Positions 12,596-25,645 of a DNA stretch of 64,000 nt are shown piece by piece. The DNA comes from Fistularia commersonii. Taxonomy: Eukaryota; Chordata; Actinopteri; Syngnathiformes; Fistulariidae. The stretch's first letter is position 1, and each line of letters opens with the position of its first letter. A program made the position numbers and the translations under genes. Under the pieces are notes generated by a model. It was not told where the DNA came from and did not search any database. It was given only the letters and a program-made list of their open reading frames with translations. The stretch lies in contig JBBMNZ010000007.1 in assembly GCA_037954325.1 (NCBI GenBank), forward strand, positions 11,775,501 to 11,839,500. The letters run 5' to 3'.

Positions 12596-15500
12596 CACAG
12601 TTAAAAACACACAGGAACCGCGCCATTTTCGAAGAAACACATGCGGTCTTGGATTATTTGTGATTGTAATTGTAGAACAAAATGTATGTTGACCTTCAAT
12701 TACTTTTTGAAACATTTCTGTTTGAGATTTGGAACATGAACCCCCCTCTACCCACAGGCACTCCGGATTAGATTGATGGTAAAATGTCTTCTATGTAAAT
12801 AAGCGGCAAACTGTCTTTAATGGAAATTAGCTCAAACTTGTAAACACGTCTGCCCCGAGCTAATGTTAGTCAGAGGTCTAATGATGGGAGTTTGTTTCAT
12901 CCTGTCATCTGCATAATCTTTCGGAGTCTGTCACCGTTCCCCTTTTTTAGCAGAAGCGGAGAGGCTGACTCTGCGGAGGACATGTAAATATTTCCGACAA
13001 ATCGTCCGTCTCTAAGAGGAGAATACGGAGCAGAAATGCCAGATCCGCGACGTGTTGTGCTCTCTTGATCCCTTGATGGTTCAGAGGATTTGGAACATGA
13101 TTGTTCAGGCTCTAAGAGATATTGCAGAAGCAAATAAACCTAGAAACTCGACACACAAACTTTCAAGCTCTCGCTTACACACACACACACAAACACACGC
13201 ATATATACACACGGAAGACATCAGCCCTCATATTGCTCTCAGTAAGTGAATATCCAGAGGGACCACTTTACCGCAGACAAAATGAAATCAAAGTGAAAGG
13301 TCCATTTAGGCGCGACTTGCCGTGGTGCTGGCTTTTCCGGCAGGTTGATCTTCTTTGTAAATGCTTGCGTGGTTGTTCGGTGTGTGTCTGGAGCACAGGA
13401 TGAACCCGAGCGAGCTAATGGCCTTGGGGTCCGTGCTCCCCTCAGAGGAAATGTTTGAAAAGCAAGCCATTAAATGGTTGCTTTTTGGTGAGTGTGTGTG
13501 TGTATGTGTGTGTGTATACATATGTGTTGGGGGGGGGGGGGGGGGTAGATTGAGAAATTGATACAAAAAACAAATGAGAATAACCTTCAACAAAATCCAA
13601 AGATGATTTTTCTGCACTCGAGCGTTATGTAGTTTTTTCTTCCGCTAATAATCACCAGATTGCAAATGGTGGAATTTGTCATCACAACATAAGTAACAGC
13701 ATTTTGAATTGAATTAGTTCATTTTGTTTATTTTTTTTTCAAATCGCATCTTGTTTCCCCGCTTGAATGCTAAATATCATCCAGTCGTGGGCACACATGT
13801 TAGCGGCACCATGTTTCACATCCCCCTACACATTAAGTCCATGTTTTTTATTCATGCGGCCCCATTCAGGAGCAGGCGATGCAAACTACTTTGCAATGGG
13901 AAGCAGGTGAGTGGAAAGAAGTGATGCAGGAATGCGAAACAAAATACCTTTTTTTTTAATTTTTAAGCCAGGGATCTCGTTCATTATCCACAAATCGTAA
14001 AAGATGCACGGGATGAGAATTTACAAGTTTGGCACACACAAACTTTGCACGTTCCGCACCTGCGTCCGGGATTCAGCACAAGGCGAAGGGGGGGAAACAG
14101 CCTCTGGATACTCACAGAATTATGGCGGATTGTACGCATAAAAAAATAAAATCACAGTCCAGAATTCAGTTTGGTTTTATTGTTTCCCTTCTGTCTCGTC
14201 TGATAACCGCAGTTGTAAAAAAAAATAAAAAACTAGGACCAAGCTGGAAAGGGAGAGACATTAACAGGACGTGACAAGATATCTACTGAGGATTGCGCTT
14301 GTTGACACGCTTTTGATCTTAGCCATGCTAAGCCTAACATTAAAAGGCGAAGCAATTATAATGTTTTGAAAAGGTGAACCCAAGTGATAGAGCTTGGCTC
14401 TCAGAGGATGTGTGTGGGGGAGGGAGGTGAGCTATAATTCAATTTAGAGGATATTTATCTGCAAAAGGAGCGGAAAATGTTTACACTGTCGCCAATTCAG
14501 TTTAATGTCTTTTTGCAAGTGTGTATATCAAATATGTCACAGCACAGGCTGGATTTCTCAGTCGTGCCAGCTCACTTTGAGCTTCTCGCCGAAATAAAAA
14601 AACTCCTAATAATTTTCAAAGCTGTCAAAGTTGTGGGTTCTAAAAGCACCGAGTCTGAGAAGCGAGAGGTTTTAAGAGAAGCCGGCGGGGTTTTAACCGC
14701 AAAGTTAGCAATATGGCGCACTGGCATACGGGGTGACATTTATTAAGGTAATTTCTGCTTACACTTCGCATTCTGACACGTACAAGCCCAGATTGTCAGT
14801 ATCACCATCCATCACCGAAATGGTCATACAGAGAGATATGCGTGATTCGAGTTTTATTCTCAGATTATTTTTTCTGCGTCCCCATCATGTGCCCGACGAT
14901 GCAGACTCATACACAAGCTTGATTCAGTAATATTTCTGTTTTAGTCACATGGACTGTAAATAAGGCCATTCTACAGCAGAGCATCGACGCATTGTCTCGT
15001 CACGGCAGTCTCTGCTTCTAAATAATTTTTTTTTCCTCTTGGAAGGAAAAAAAGAAACGAAAAGCTTTGCTCTCTTCTGATTCTGCTACCAGTCGTCATC
15101 TCTGAGCGCGTACCCGTCCCCCCCTGAAGGGAGCCTGTAAAAGCCTCCCTAAGTGTTGCGTGTCGTTTTGTTAAAACATCATGGAAATGTGCAAATATGA
15201 ATCATTGTTTTCCTTTTTTTGTTTTTTTTTCAAGTCCCACAAGCTCTTACTTTTTCCTTCTCCAGCTCACATCCGATGAGATATTCAGAACAAGGCTTGA
15301 GTCCCTATCAATCATTCTGACCTAAATTCCAGGAGAAACGGGCCTCAGGTGGAAAGAAATACCAGAATTAACCTCTAAGCGCACCGGGCTGTGTATGTTT
15401 TGGTCAGATTTCTTGGAGTTAAAAAAAAAATTCAGAGCGCTTCAGAAGGTTTCCATGTCTTATAAAATTACTATCAAGAGATGCAAACCATTTCTATCAG

Positions 15501-18500
15501 ATATCAGTATTCCTCAGAGCCTCATTGCTAGTGTCATTGCATTTCGGATTTTCCTCTCAAGCCTCCTGGCCCGCTGCTTATTTTAAGGTGTCTGTCGAGG
15601 TGTATAGGAGCACATGCTACACGTGCACCTAAATAAAAAACTTACCACTGTATAACAAATAGATTTACTTTTGCAGAAAGGATTCTCTTATAAACCGCAA
15701 ACAGAAAGGGACCATTTATTTCACAAAGGCTCATTCATTCATTTCTCCCTGGAGCGGGAAAAAAAAAAAAGGTGGCATTCGGCCCGCGGGGACCGGGAGG
15801 GGGGACTGTTTGCTCTCACTGGCGGCCGCACTCTGAAAGTCATTCATCAGAACCATTTCCCCTTTCCTAAACTCTCCCCAGCCCAGCTGTCACGATACTG
15901 CCGAGATGAATTAGCTATGTCATCCTGTGTTTCCCTGCGCTGGCGGGGATACTCTGACTGCCCCCCTGGGTTGTAAATATGAATCTCCCACATCTAATAC
16001 TCATACAGTACGGTTTCTGGATTCATTTTGAGATTAGTGAATTGATGTTACAGGGGCATGGGGGGTAAAGAGGGAGCGCCATGAAGCTAAAGTAAAAGAT
16101 CAGGCCTTTGACATTATCTGACTTTGTTACAGAAAGCTTATTTTTCTTCGAATTCCTCGATTTGGAATGCCGAGCGGGCGTTCAACTGTTTTCAGGTGAA
16201 CTTGCAAAAAAAAAAAAACTGAGTTCAGAGGTTTTACATGTTGGCTCGAATTGTTTTAAAGCTCCTATTATGAGCAAATATTCAAATTTTAGTTTGGCCC
16301 ATTGAAATCTCATTGATCTGTTCTCCAGCCCCAAAGAACATACTGTACTGTACTGAAATGTTTTTATGGGTTTATTTTAGGCCAAAATACAGAAAGGAAT
16401 TAAAGATTATCTGAATTATTGCTGTGTCTCTGGTGTTTGTTCTCTTCTTGCCTTGAAGAGGAAAACTAACAATTCTCCTATGAATCCGTTGTCAATCCAT
16501 TCTGGTCAATGTAGAATTTTACACTTTAACAATCTTAAACGTACCCTCTTTGTAGCTTATGTTGCCAGAAGGAGCATCTTTGCGTTTATCTCGCCACCAT
16601 TTGGTTACAAGTTGTACTGCTATGTAATTTTGACAAGACAAATTGTGACAATCTACTAGTCCCCTGTTAATTTACCTACTTAATGGGTCTCCTCGGTCAT
16701 CATTGCAAACGTTGCCCAACTGATAATTTAGTCAGGAGCCACTGACACAGCTAAGGAGACATGTCGTACAGAGAATTACAACCATTCACTTTCATTTACA
16801 CTTCATATAGAGACATTTACTCATACTCCTATATGACACCTGTCATATAGAAACATAGAACATCTGGGCAATTTCAGGTCTCCAATGAACCTCCTGGATA
16901 TTTTTTGCATCATTGGAGGAACTCAACCAGACATGATGAGATCAAGCAAACCCCCGCGCTACCCATACATTTTATATGTTGGATGTTTATACTGAAATAG
17001 AAGATGCAAAGCACAAAAAAAAATTGAAAGGATTTTACGTGATTGCTTCAGCGTCTCGTTAAATTGGTGGTAAATCATGTTACTCAATTCTTGCTATATT
17101 TTACCGTTTTGGAAAACAAAATTTTTCAAAGAAACTACTGAATTATGCTAAAAGAGCCAGTGAAAGAGTGATCTATTTCTGCATTAAACATCCATTTATA
17201 CCTTACAACAAACCAAAATGCCTCACTGTGACGATCTGTTGTTTGCAGTTTTCGATAAGGCTGGAAAGTCCCGAATAAATGAACCAAGGACGTGTCCATG
17301 GCCTCTGAGAAGTTGTCAATACTGTTGAGCCACTCTTTCACCGATCATTAAAAATGAATTGTTTCTTAAATGTTATTGAATAATTTCCGCTAAGAAAATG
17401 GGTCTGTTTACAGAAGACCTGACTCAACGCTTCAAACTGGTCAAGGAAAACTCCCAGTGCCTGTCGTGAGAGACACCAAGCTCCATTGCAAAGCGTAAAT
17501 TTATCACCTGAGCAACATCTTTATATTCTCAAATGTTGGCAATGCAGACGCGGAGCCACCTGCATATTGTCTCCCCTCGCCCCTATTTACGCCACCGCCT
17601 TCGTCCGCATCCAAATCTTAAAGGCCGCGCCGACTTCCAATTTGTTTTCGGTATTGATTTCAAGATGGAACCGATTACATTTTAGACCTTTAAATCCAAT
17701 CTGGACCTCTACATTCCCCGAGATCCTCTGGGCAGAGGGTCTTTGTCTGTTCAAGAATGGGGATGCAGAAGTCCACCGTTATTGTTGAATACAATAGTTT
17801 TAATTTTTAAATTTTACCGTTTTTTTTTTTACCCTTGTCTAATATTGTTTGTTACTTTAACACAGTTGAGTTTTCCATTCATTGTATTACAATTTAGTCA
17901 TGTTTTTAAAGGTGCTAATTTATTGAAGATGCATGTGTTCGCAGCAATGTTCATCATTCATTGATCAGTCTCAAAAATAATAAGCCGTAAATCATGAATC
18001 ATGAGGAATATTGATGTCGGAATTTTTTTCAAGATCTATCGTCTTCCGCTTTCTAGGATGGAAAACATGCAGAAAATGACATCCTTAGAATAGATTTTTT
18101 TAAAAATGTAAATAAAAATTGAATGTCAAATTAACAACACCGGACTCAATGGGAGTCAAATCTCGCCAATTCAAATTCCGACATCTTCTCAAGTCGATAA
18201 GCGACTGGAGAATTTCCATTTCAAGTCTCGCATTTGCAATCTTCTGCTCATCGTACTGCAACGCGCGGCATTAATTTGTAGTTCCTCAGGCGAGTTAATG
18301 TTTAGACCCTAATTAGTGTACAGCTTTGAAGAGTAGCATTTATATTCCGATAAACATGACCAATTATTTGAGCTTCTCTGGGCAGTTTAGTTATTATAAC
18401 GTTGCAATAATTTGAAAATCCTGCATTCCGGCAAATCGCATTAGATGATCATCGCATAAATATCCCAGGTCATTTATTTCAAACATTTACACCCGCGTTT

Positions 18501-19059
18501 TTGTTTGTTTAAACTGCAACCAACGTCGCAAGACTCTTTCCGTGCTCGCAAGTGAGGCCGATTCCTGAATTTCAGCTATAAAGGTGGCGCTCATTCCCCG
18601 TAGTATTTAATTCAACCTGTGAGCCCAGGAGATTGAGTGGCCATTTTGAAAAGTGTCTTCAATGGCACTTGTCCCTTACAGCAGATCATGTACACAATTA
18701 TCCTCAAAATTGTCCCTCTAAATCACCACCTGCTCCTCTGTCGGAGCCCCGTCGCAAAAGTCTGCAGCTACAACGCGTGCCCCAGCCCAATTTCTCAACC
18801 CCTTTCTCCACTCAATCTATCACCGCCTCCCTCCTTGTCGTCAGCCCCTCCCGTCTTTGCCCGTTCACTCCCGGATGCCAACACTCCCAGTGGGAGACAG
18901 ATAAGAGTCGGCAGCGGGAAAGAGGTGCAGGGAGAATATGGAGATCACGGGGGTTCAGAAGCCTGCACTCTGGCAACAACAAGAGGAGGAAGCGAGGAGG
19001 GAATGAGCTGTCAGTGCAGTCAAGTCGCGGCTCGGTTCGATCCACTCAGACATTCGTTT
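12596..19059. other. Non-coding stretch; microsatellites and a G17 run, no gene recognised
   Basis: It has CA-rich tracts at about 13178-13212, GT at about 13493-13515 and a run of 17 G at 13529-13545. A short minus-strand piece of the header-row repeat lies near 16790-16915 ('caggtctccaatgaacctcc'). The rest is single-copy-looking with scattered TAAT cores, for example 18200-18500. No exon could be supported. Confidence 0.4.
13529..13545. repeat. G17 homopolymer
   Basis: Seventeen consecutive G follow a GT/TA-rich tract, giving a strong potential for G-quadruplex formation on the + strand. Confidence 0.97.
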
Positions 19060-20330
19060 CTTCTTCTTACAGAAGGATTAAAAACATATCTTTAATTTTA
19101 AGTTTTTTTAAATTCTAATTTAAATATCTTTTTTCTAAAATTTTTGTATTATTTTTGGTATATACTTTGCCAATGGAAACAGATTTATTTTCTCCGATTT
19201 TATTTTTAAGTAAAATGCACACTGTTGTCGTCTTTCCTCAGGATGTTGTCGCCTCATACATTTAGACATTTGCCACATACGGACTCAGAAGACTTAAAGG
19301 TATTTTAATAAGACCCGTTGCTCTACGGCATATTTTTATTTTCAATTTTGGTTAAATTCCAATGTAGATATCTTTTTTCAAATGTTTTGTTAAATTTTTA
19401 GTATATATTTTGTCAAAGGAAACAGATTTATTTTCTCCTTTTTTTTTTTTTTTTTTACCGGTGGTCAAATAGAGCTTTGAAACAGATTCCTAGACCTGGT
19501 TAAATCTATATTGCCTCGTTCCATTTTTCAGCTCCAGAATAAACAGTGTCTTATTTCCACAGAACATTGTCACATCGTACAGTCTGACATTCCCCTAATT
19601 ATAGAATCAGAAGAATTAAATGAGTATTTTAATAAAGCCCACTGTTCCATGGCCTAAATTTAATATAAAATTTTGGTTAAATTCTAACTTAGATATCCAC
19701 TTTCAAATATTTGTGTTTAATTTTCATTAAATACTTCGCCGACAGGGACAGATTTATTTTCTAGTATCATTTTATTTTCTTTGGTAAAAAGCAGCTTTTA
19801 TGCAGTTTCATGAGCCAGGTTTAATCTTCAGTCTGCTTCATATTGCCTCGTTTCTTTGTTCAGCTCCAGAATATTTTCCCCCATGCCACATTATATTATC
19901 AGAAGAATTAAAAGCATATATTAAATTTGAAATTCTGGTTTAATTATAATTTATTTACAGATATCGATGTTTGATTTTGATTATATAGCTCGCCAAGAGA
20001 AACTCTTATTTTCTCCTTTTTTATTTCCACCAACTTCATTAAATATTTGTTGCCTCATTACATTTTTCAGCCACTGAATACATACCATTGTCATCTTTTC
20101 ACAGTGTCACAGATATTCGTCATGTTATAGAATCAGAAGAATAAAAAGAATATATTTAATTTTGAATTTTGGTTAAAATTTTGGTAATATATCTCGCTGA
20201 CAGAAACAGATTTATTGTCCCCCCCTTTTTTTTTCTTAGGTCAAATGCAACTTTCACACAGGTTCCTAAACCTGGTGAAATCTTTATTGCCTCGCCTTAT
20301 TGTCGTCATCTTTTCATAGTATTTCATCGC
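19060..20330. repeat. Degenerate long-unit tandem array, about five copies of 215-320 bp
   Basis: A repeated block series appears five times in the same order. The anchor AGAAGRATTAAA-like string is at 19071, 19287, 19609, 19901 and 20135. After each anchor comes 'tttggttaaattctaa', then 'gatatc', then 'gaaacagatttattttctcc' (near 19174, 19418, 19745, 20000 and 20201). After some of them come 'ttgcctcgt' (near 19511, 19851, 20050, 20288) and 'cagctccagaata' (near 19530 and 19861). Spacing varies because of indels and T-tract growth. I do not recognise the unit, and it has no coding potential. Confidence 0.8.
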
Positions 20331-21339
20331 TCGGTACACTGGAACAGTAACAGCAGAAGCGAAGTTTGTCTACAGACGGGAAGCTGGGCCTGGAATGTAA
20401 TTGAGCTTCGGCTCCGTCTCAGTGTGCAGCCAAAATGACAATCCCATCTACCGACGAGTGAATCAATACCCAGAGAACTCTGTCTGAGTAACTGGTGCGC
20501 GTCAAACACGAGGCTGACACCGTTTTCCTCCTCCTTTTGTTATTTTCAAATCATATTTGACAAAAGTGTGCCCTTTGTTTTGAAAGGTTTTTCTCTTTCT
20601 ATTAGCCACTCCCCCAAAGGTGCAGTCCTCTCCGGCTCGTTGTGATGACTGATCACGTATGATGTGGAATTGCAGGCTTCCATGTTTTTTTTTCTTTTTT
20701 TTTTTTTTGTTTGTTTGTTTTTTTTGCACCTTCATTCATCTTCAGGTGGCTTTTTAAGACTTCGCTTCTTGAATGGTGTCAAAATGAAAGAATTTTTCTC
20801 ATTTTCCCCTCGCAGGGAAAAAAAAGAAATCCTGCCGAAAACATCAGTCTCTTGATTACTTTCATTCGCATTAGCTCTTAGCCATCGATCCATTAATATC
20901 CCCCGGTAATAGCCTGCAATAGCTCGAGGTGAAGGCAGACTGAGGATGTCGAGTGAGAGCGTTTCCGTAATTCTATCCCTTTTGTTTCATCTGTAGCCTT
21001 GCAGAGAGATCTGAAGTCAAAAATGCTTCTCCAAATTGGAGCTCTCCATGCTGTCAGTCTGTTACTAAAACCCGTCAGATTACTGTCGAACGGCTCTCGG
21101 GCTTATCTCCGTCACATCCCTGATGTCTTTTAAAGGGTTGGTTTTTCTGCACTTGCGTGTCATGGAACTCCTCTCCATTATAATTTTAGTTGCTTTAAAA
21201 GTCACTTTTTTGGAATTAAAATAAGTGGATTGATTTTCATCAAAAGCATTGTAAAGTAGGGTTTTATATATGTATGCTTAAATATATGTTTAGAATTTTA
21301 AAAAGGCAAAAAGGGCACATATAAGAAATAGAACTAGAT
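20331..21339. other. Non-coding stretch, no gene recognised
   Basis: A long T-rich stretch lies at 20685-20725. No exon or repeat could be named. Confidence 0.4.
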
Positions 21340-21612
21340 TTAATGTCAGACTGAGATGGTCAGGTGTCGGACTGAGATGGTTGGGTCGTGTGCAGAGGAG
21401 GGATAGTGAATATATTGGAAGACAGATGCTGGAATCGGAGCTGCCAGGCAGGAGGTCTAGAGGAAGACAAAAAGAAGATTTTTGGACATAATGAGAGGGG
21501 ATATGAAGGTAGTTGGTGTGAGAAAGGACGATACAGAGAACAGGATTGGAGAAGGTCGATTCGCTGTGGCGACCCCTGAAGGGAAAAGCCAAAAGGAAAA
21601 GAAGAAGAAGAG
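21340..21612 (+). mobile_element. LINE 3' tail fragment (+ copy)
   Basis: It contains the C-terminal end of the window's recurrent LINE, with the blocks 'agactgagatggt', 'gtgcagaggagggatagtga', 'gagctgccaggcaggaggtc' and 'cgctgtggcgacccctgaag', ending in an AAGAAGAAG tail. These correspond to protein blocks RWxGRVQRRDSEYI, ELPGRRSRG and RWRRxIRCGDP. A first 'actgagatggtcagg' block is duplicated just before, near 21350. Only the extreme 3' end is retained, as expected for incomplete reverse transcription. Confidence 0.8.
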
Positions 21613-22842
21613 CTAGATTTCATCTGTTTTTGTCAGCTGACCTTCTGCTCGAGGAATCAGAACTCCCCTAGCAGTTTTGAATACTTTGTTTGTGTTCTTG
21701 TGCACACAAATACAAACAGAGACAACAAATAGCAGCCTTCACCAGACTCTTGGACCATCTGATGTCTCACACCTTTCTATCAAAATATCCCTTGCCCTCC
21801 GAACGCGCCGCCCCTCCTAGCTGACATACAAGAAGACCCGCATCGACCCTGACGAGCATCATTCGTGTCCATGGCAACCCCAGAAGGGCCTCTCATGACC
21901 ATCAAGCTGTGCAGAATGTTCTCCAAATATTCATACGGGATTCTTGCAAACAATTTAAAAACCTTGGTAACAGTTCACATTCACATTTTCCAGCTAAGGA
22001 AAAAAAAAATGAAAGGAGAAAAAGCAAATTTTAATTTATAATTTTTAAATTAATTAATTAATTTTTGCAGTTGTTACATTAAAAAGTTCCTGGAAAAGTT
22101 CTTGAAAGCCCTGGTTTGGTGAAATCGGTCTCAGTTGTGCCTTTTTACTGATTCTTTCATACATGGGCTCGGACTTATCCACGGTGCTGAAATGTCTCAC
22201 CCAGGGCTCCGGTACTGTCCGTGGTGCTGAATGGCACCGGCGATTGCAACCTCAAAACTTTGAAGTACTTTCAAACTCATTCAGTTACAATGTAAATTAA
22301 GCACATTTTCATTAAATGGGACATTTCATCTGTTGCTAATCACCAAAAAGGACGTATTCAAGCCTTTTGATCGAGTTATATAACACCCATACTGAGTTCT
22401 TTCCTCCATAGAAAGTGAACATGTGTCCATTTTCTGATACTGAATCATTTCATTTTGCAATGGAGAGTTACCAAGAGCGTTTATTCTAACAGTGTATTAA
22501 TCACCATTTAAGTATATAATTCACTTCCATTTATACCACGCACCACTATTTCTATTGATCTACCAAAATTATTTAAGATGGCTTGATGTTGTTAAGAAAC
22601 TCACATGAAAATGCGTCTTTTTGTGATAAAAATACACAATATATTATGATAAAATGCACTCACCACAAATAATTAGTTTGATTGACTTTTACATCATATA
22701 TTCAATCCATGACTTCTAAATGTTATTGAGAATTTTTACAGTGCAGAGGCATTCGCCCACGGCTGTCAGGAAGATTCCCAGTGTTTCCTGTTTTTTTACA
22801 GCCTTTTTTCCAGGGTTGTTGCAGTCAGGCTCCTACCTACTT
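21613..22842. other. AT-rich non-coding stretch, no gene recognised
   Basis: Nothing supportable was seen beyond short A/T runs. Confidence 0.4.
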
Positions 22843-22844
22843 TG

Positions 22845-22885
22845 AAGATAAGATAAGATAAGATAAGATAAGATAAGATAAGATA

Positions 22886-22914
<29 letters not shown>
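22845..22914. repeat. (AGATA)14 pentanucleotide microsatellite
   Basis: Uninterrupted AGATA units run directly into the 'gacttgatgatcccaagatg' sequence. The array has probably expanded from the pentamer tail of a retroposon, the same tail type as at 6703. Confidence 0.95.
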
Positions 22915-22916
<2 letters not shown>

Positions 22917-23350
22917 ACTTGATGATCCCAAGATGGGGAAATTCAATTATCACAGCAGCATTCCAGTGGGAAAAAGTGGGAATAATAATAATAGAATAAA
23001 ATATTCAAACAAGGAAATAGATACAAATGAACAAGACCGTGTACAATATACCCAATAAAATACAAAATATAAAAATATTAAAAGAAACAAAAGAAATGCC
23101 CTGTGCAGAGAATGGTCATGGAAATAAGAGGTGTACAGTGGGAGATGTGGGTAGTAAAAATGAAATTATAATGAATACCGTGTCCTGGAGAATGTACAAA
23201 AATCATAAAGATATAAATATTGCATGGGTAAGTACAGATGGAAGTGGTAAGGTAGTGCCAAAATATTGGTGAGGTCTGCAAAGAGCATCAACACTGTGTT
23301 GGGTTTAAAGAAATGTTGGAAAAGGGTTAGCGCCTTGGTGTTACCATCCA
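22915..23350. repeat. Dispersed repeat tail (AGATA-tailed retroposon), copy 2
   Basis: 'gatgatcccaagatgggg' then 'aaattcaattatcacagcag' is the common fish repeat that follows AGATA tails. The downstream A-rich sequence, with 'gtacaatatacccaataaaa' and 'gtgaggtctgcaaag', is probably its body. The element is read in reverse, with its 3' tail at the left. Confidence 0.6.
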
Positions 23351-25363
23351 CAGCTACCTAGTAGCTAGTTATTTTGTGTGTTGAAAAGACCACAATTTTT
23401 TAACACCCTTGCAAAAGTCCATCGCGGACAGAATGGTTGACAGGGGTCGTCTAACAGGGGTCGTTGGGGAACTAACTTCATGTGCCTTTTGCACATGAAC
23501 TTAGCTTTGCATGACTTCTTTTACAAGATTAAGGATTGGATTGAGGGAGTTTGACCAATCAGTAGGTTGGCTGGGGTTTTTTAGACTCACCCACTTCCAG
23601 TGTTTTCCCTCCTTTCATTCTCTATTTTCAACAAGGTACTAATAAAGGAAATTTAAAAGACATTTTATAATGGGATTCTTCTTCAGTTCCTCCCTGCCTG
23701 CCCGCCCAATTAAATTTGGGTTTTTAAAGTCCAATCAATTAGACAGGATTGCATTGAGTAAGGATATATGTGTGTGGTCCCTTTTATCCCTGTTCGAACT
23801 CATAATGGTTTCATTAGCAAAACACTAAAATCACAGTTTCAGAGCAGCAGGCATTTGTTATTCCATTGTTACACCTGAATTGGCATTGTGATCTTCTGTC
23901 AGGCAAGCGCATCATTATCCCTTCACCCTGATGGATTGGCTTGTTTTGCAGACACTCTCATGATGAGCTAACCCATGGGAAGCAGGTTTAACAATTACTT
24001 TGTGTCAAAACTGTCGGGATCAACCTCAGGTGAATTGAGGCGCAGAGCACCTTTTTCTATATATATGAATGACACATAATCTGAAGTCATAGCAAAGGTT
24101 TATTTTTAAAGTCACTGTCAAAAAACTGTTGGTTTTTTTTTCCCCCCTCCTTGAGTTGGAGTTCCACTGTGTAGCATGATATATGCGCTGAGCCTGACAG
24201 CTATTTTTCCACCTTCATTGAAGAAAGTAAAAGTTGTTAGTGCTCGCTGATTCCTTGTGTCGCAAAAGTTTGGAAGACAGTGCTGATGTTGTATTTCTTA
24301 GACACCAGTGGGATGTGGAAACGTGACGCCTCCGATGCATTAACACCGACAGTGGTCGAGGTACAATGGGAAACTTTTTTTTGTGTGTGCAACAGTTACA
24401 TTTGTGTGTGCGATGAAAATAAAATATATAGTGCTTTTTCCTTTAATTCTGGAATTTTCAATGGTGGAAAAAGTATCAGGCAGTCTTTTAAGAATTTTGT
24501 TGCTTTTCTACTTTTCTGCATGAATCATGCCAGGCATACTCAATTTGTACTGTATGCGCTTAAAATCCTTACACTTCTCTCTTGTCTATCCCTTCTCGCT
24601 CCCCATTGTCCTATCTACGGGACGCAGTGTTCACCACAGGACGCATAATTCGTCAATAACGCTGCACAAGAACTCATGAATATGTGATGGCGCTATATCA
24701 CGTAGAAGCCATCACGGGACCACAGCTGAGAAATCTTCCCCAAAGACACCCTCACTCAACTCGACATGAGCAGCCACCGAAGCATGGGCTCCGTCCTTAA
24801 GGCGCATTACATCACAAAATGCGGCATGATAGTATGAAGCCGGCTATCGGGTGGAAACTGGAAAAGGATCTAGGTCTTGACAAAATCTGGTGCCAAGCCC
24901 AGAGAACCGCGGAGAAGTGTAAAGGTAAATCCAGTCTCCTGGCGTGGGAGCTTTCCATGCGTGTTTTAATTTGTACTTCAAAACATGGAGAGATTTAACT
25001 GAATGCTTGATTCTGTCCATGATATCCTGCAGGGCTCTGATCTATGGGCAGGTTTTTCACATTTGAATACAACCACATAGCGAGTGATACATCCTCCAAC
25101 CCAGCAGTTCTGATGATTTTGTGATTCCTTTTTTTCGCTAAACAGAGCCAATGTTGTTACTCAAGTGGATTTTTTTTTTATTTCACTGAAATATTATTTA
25201 CTCTCATACATTCTTTTGCAAAGAGATTCGGGTTTAATTAACGCAGTGGTTGTTGGAGTGATGAGGTTTGGGACCTTCCAACCGGGAATTACTGGGCACA
25301 GATGGTGGGATCGCGAGATTATTTTTCCGAAAGCAAAGTTTTAAAGTAACTAAAAATAAAGAA
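23351..25363. other. Non-coding stretch, no gene recognised
   Basis: No exon or repeat could be named. Confidence 0.4.
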
Positions 25364-25365
25364 TA

Positions 25366-25645
25366 CAGGACTGTCTCAGAAAATTTTAATATTGTGAAAG
25401 AGTTCTTTATCTTCTGTAATGCAATTAAAAAAAACACTTTTTCATGATATTCTAATATTTTGAGATAGGATTTTTGAGTTTTCTTAAGATGTAAGCCATG
25501 ATCAGCAATATTAAAATGATAAAAGGCTTGCAATATTTCAGTTGATTTGTAATGAATCAGAATGTATGACGTTTTTGTTTTTGTAATTGCATTACAGAAG
25601 ATAAAAAACTTTATCACAATATTCTAATTTTCTGACACAGTCCTG
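25366..25645. mobile_element. Mariner-type MITE with TA target duplication
   Basis: This 280 bp element is flanked by TA on both sides (25364-25365 and 25646-25647). The terminal inverted repeats are CAGGACTGTCTCAGAAAATT at the left and its imperfect complement AATTTTCTGACACAGTCCTG at the right. The interior is also palindromic ('tctgtaatgcaatta' against 'taattgcattacaga'). This is the familiar Tc1/mariner non-autonomous family seen across vertebrates. It encodes nothing. Confidence 0.88.

Noticed and set aside
18633..19118. Two overlapping + strand frames of about 150-160 codons
   Set aside because: Overlapping in different frames with Ser/Pro/Arg-rich content and no family match. The sequence looks like ordinary GC-moderate non-coding DNA.
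22845..22914. Possible CRISPR-like regular repeat
   Set aside because: It is a plain AGATA pentamer run without spacers, in a vertebrate genome.
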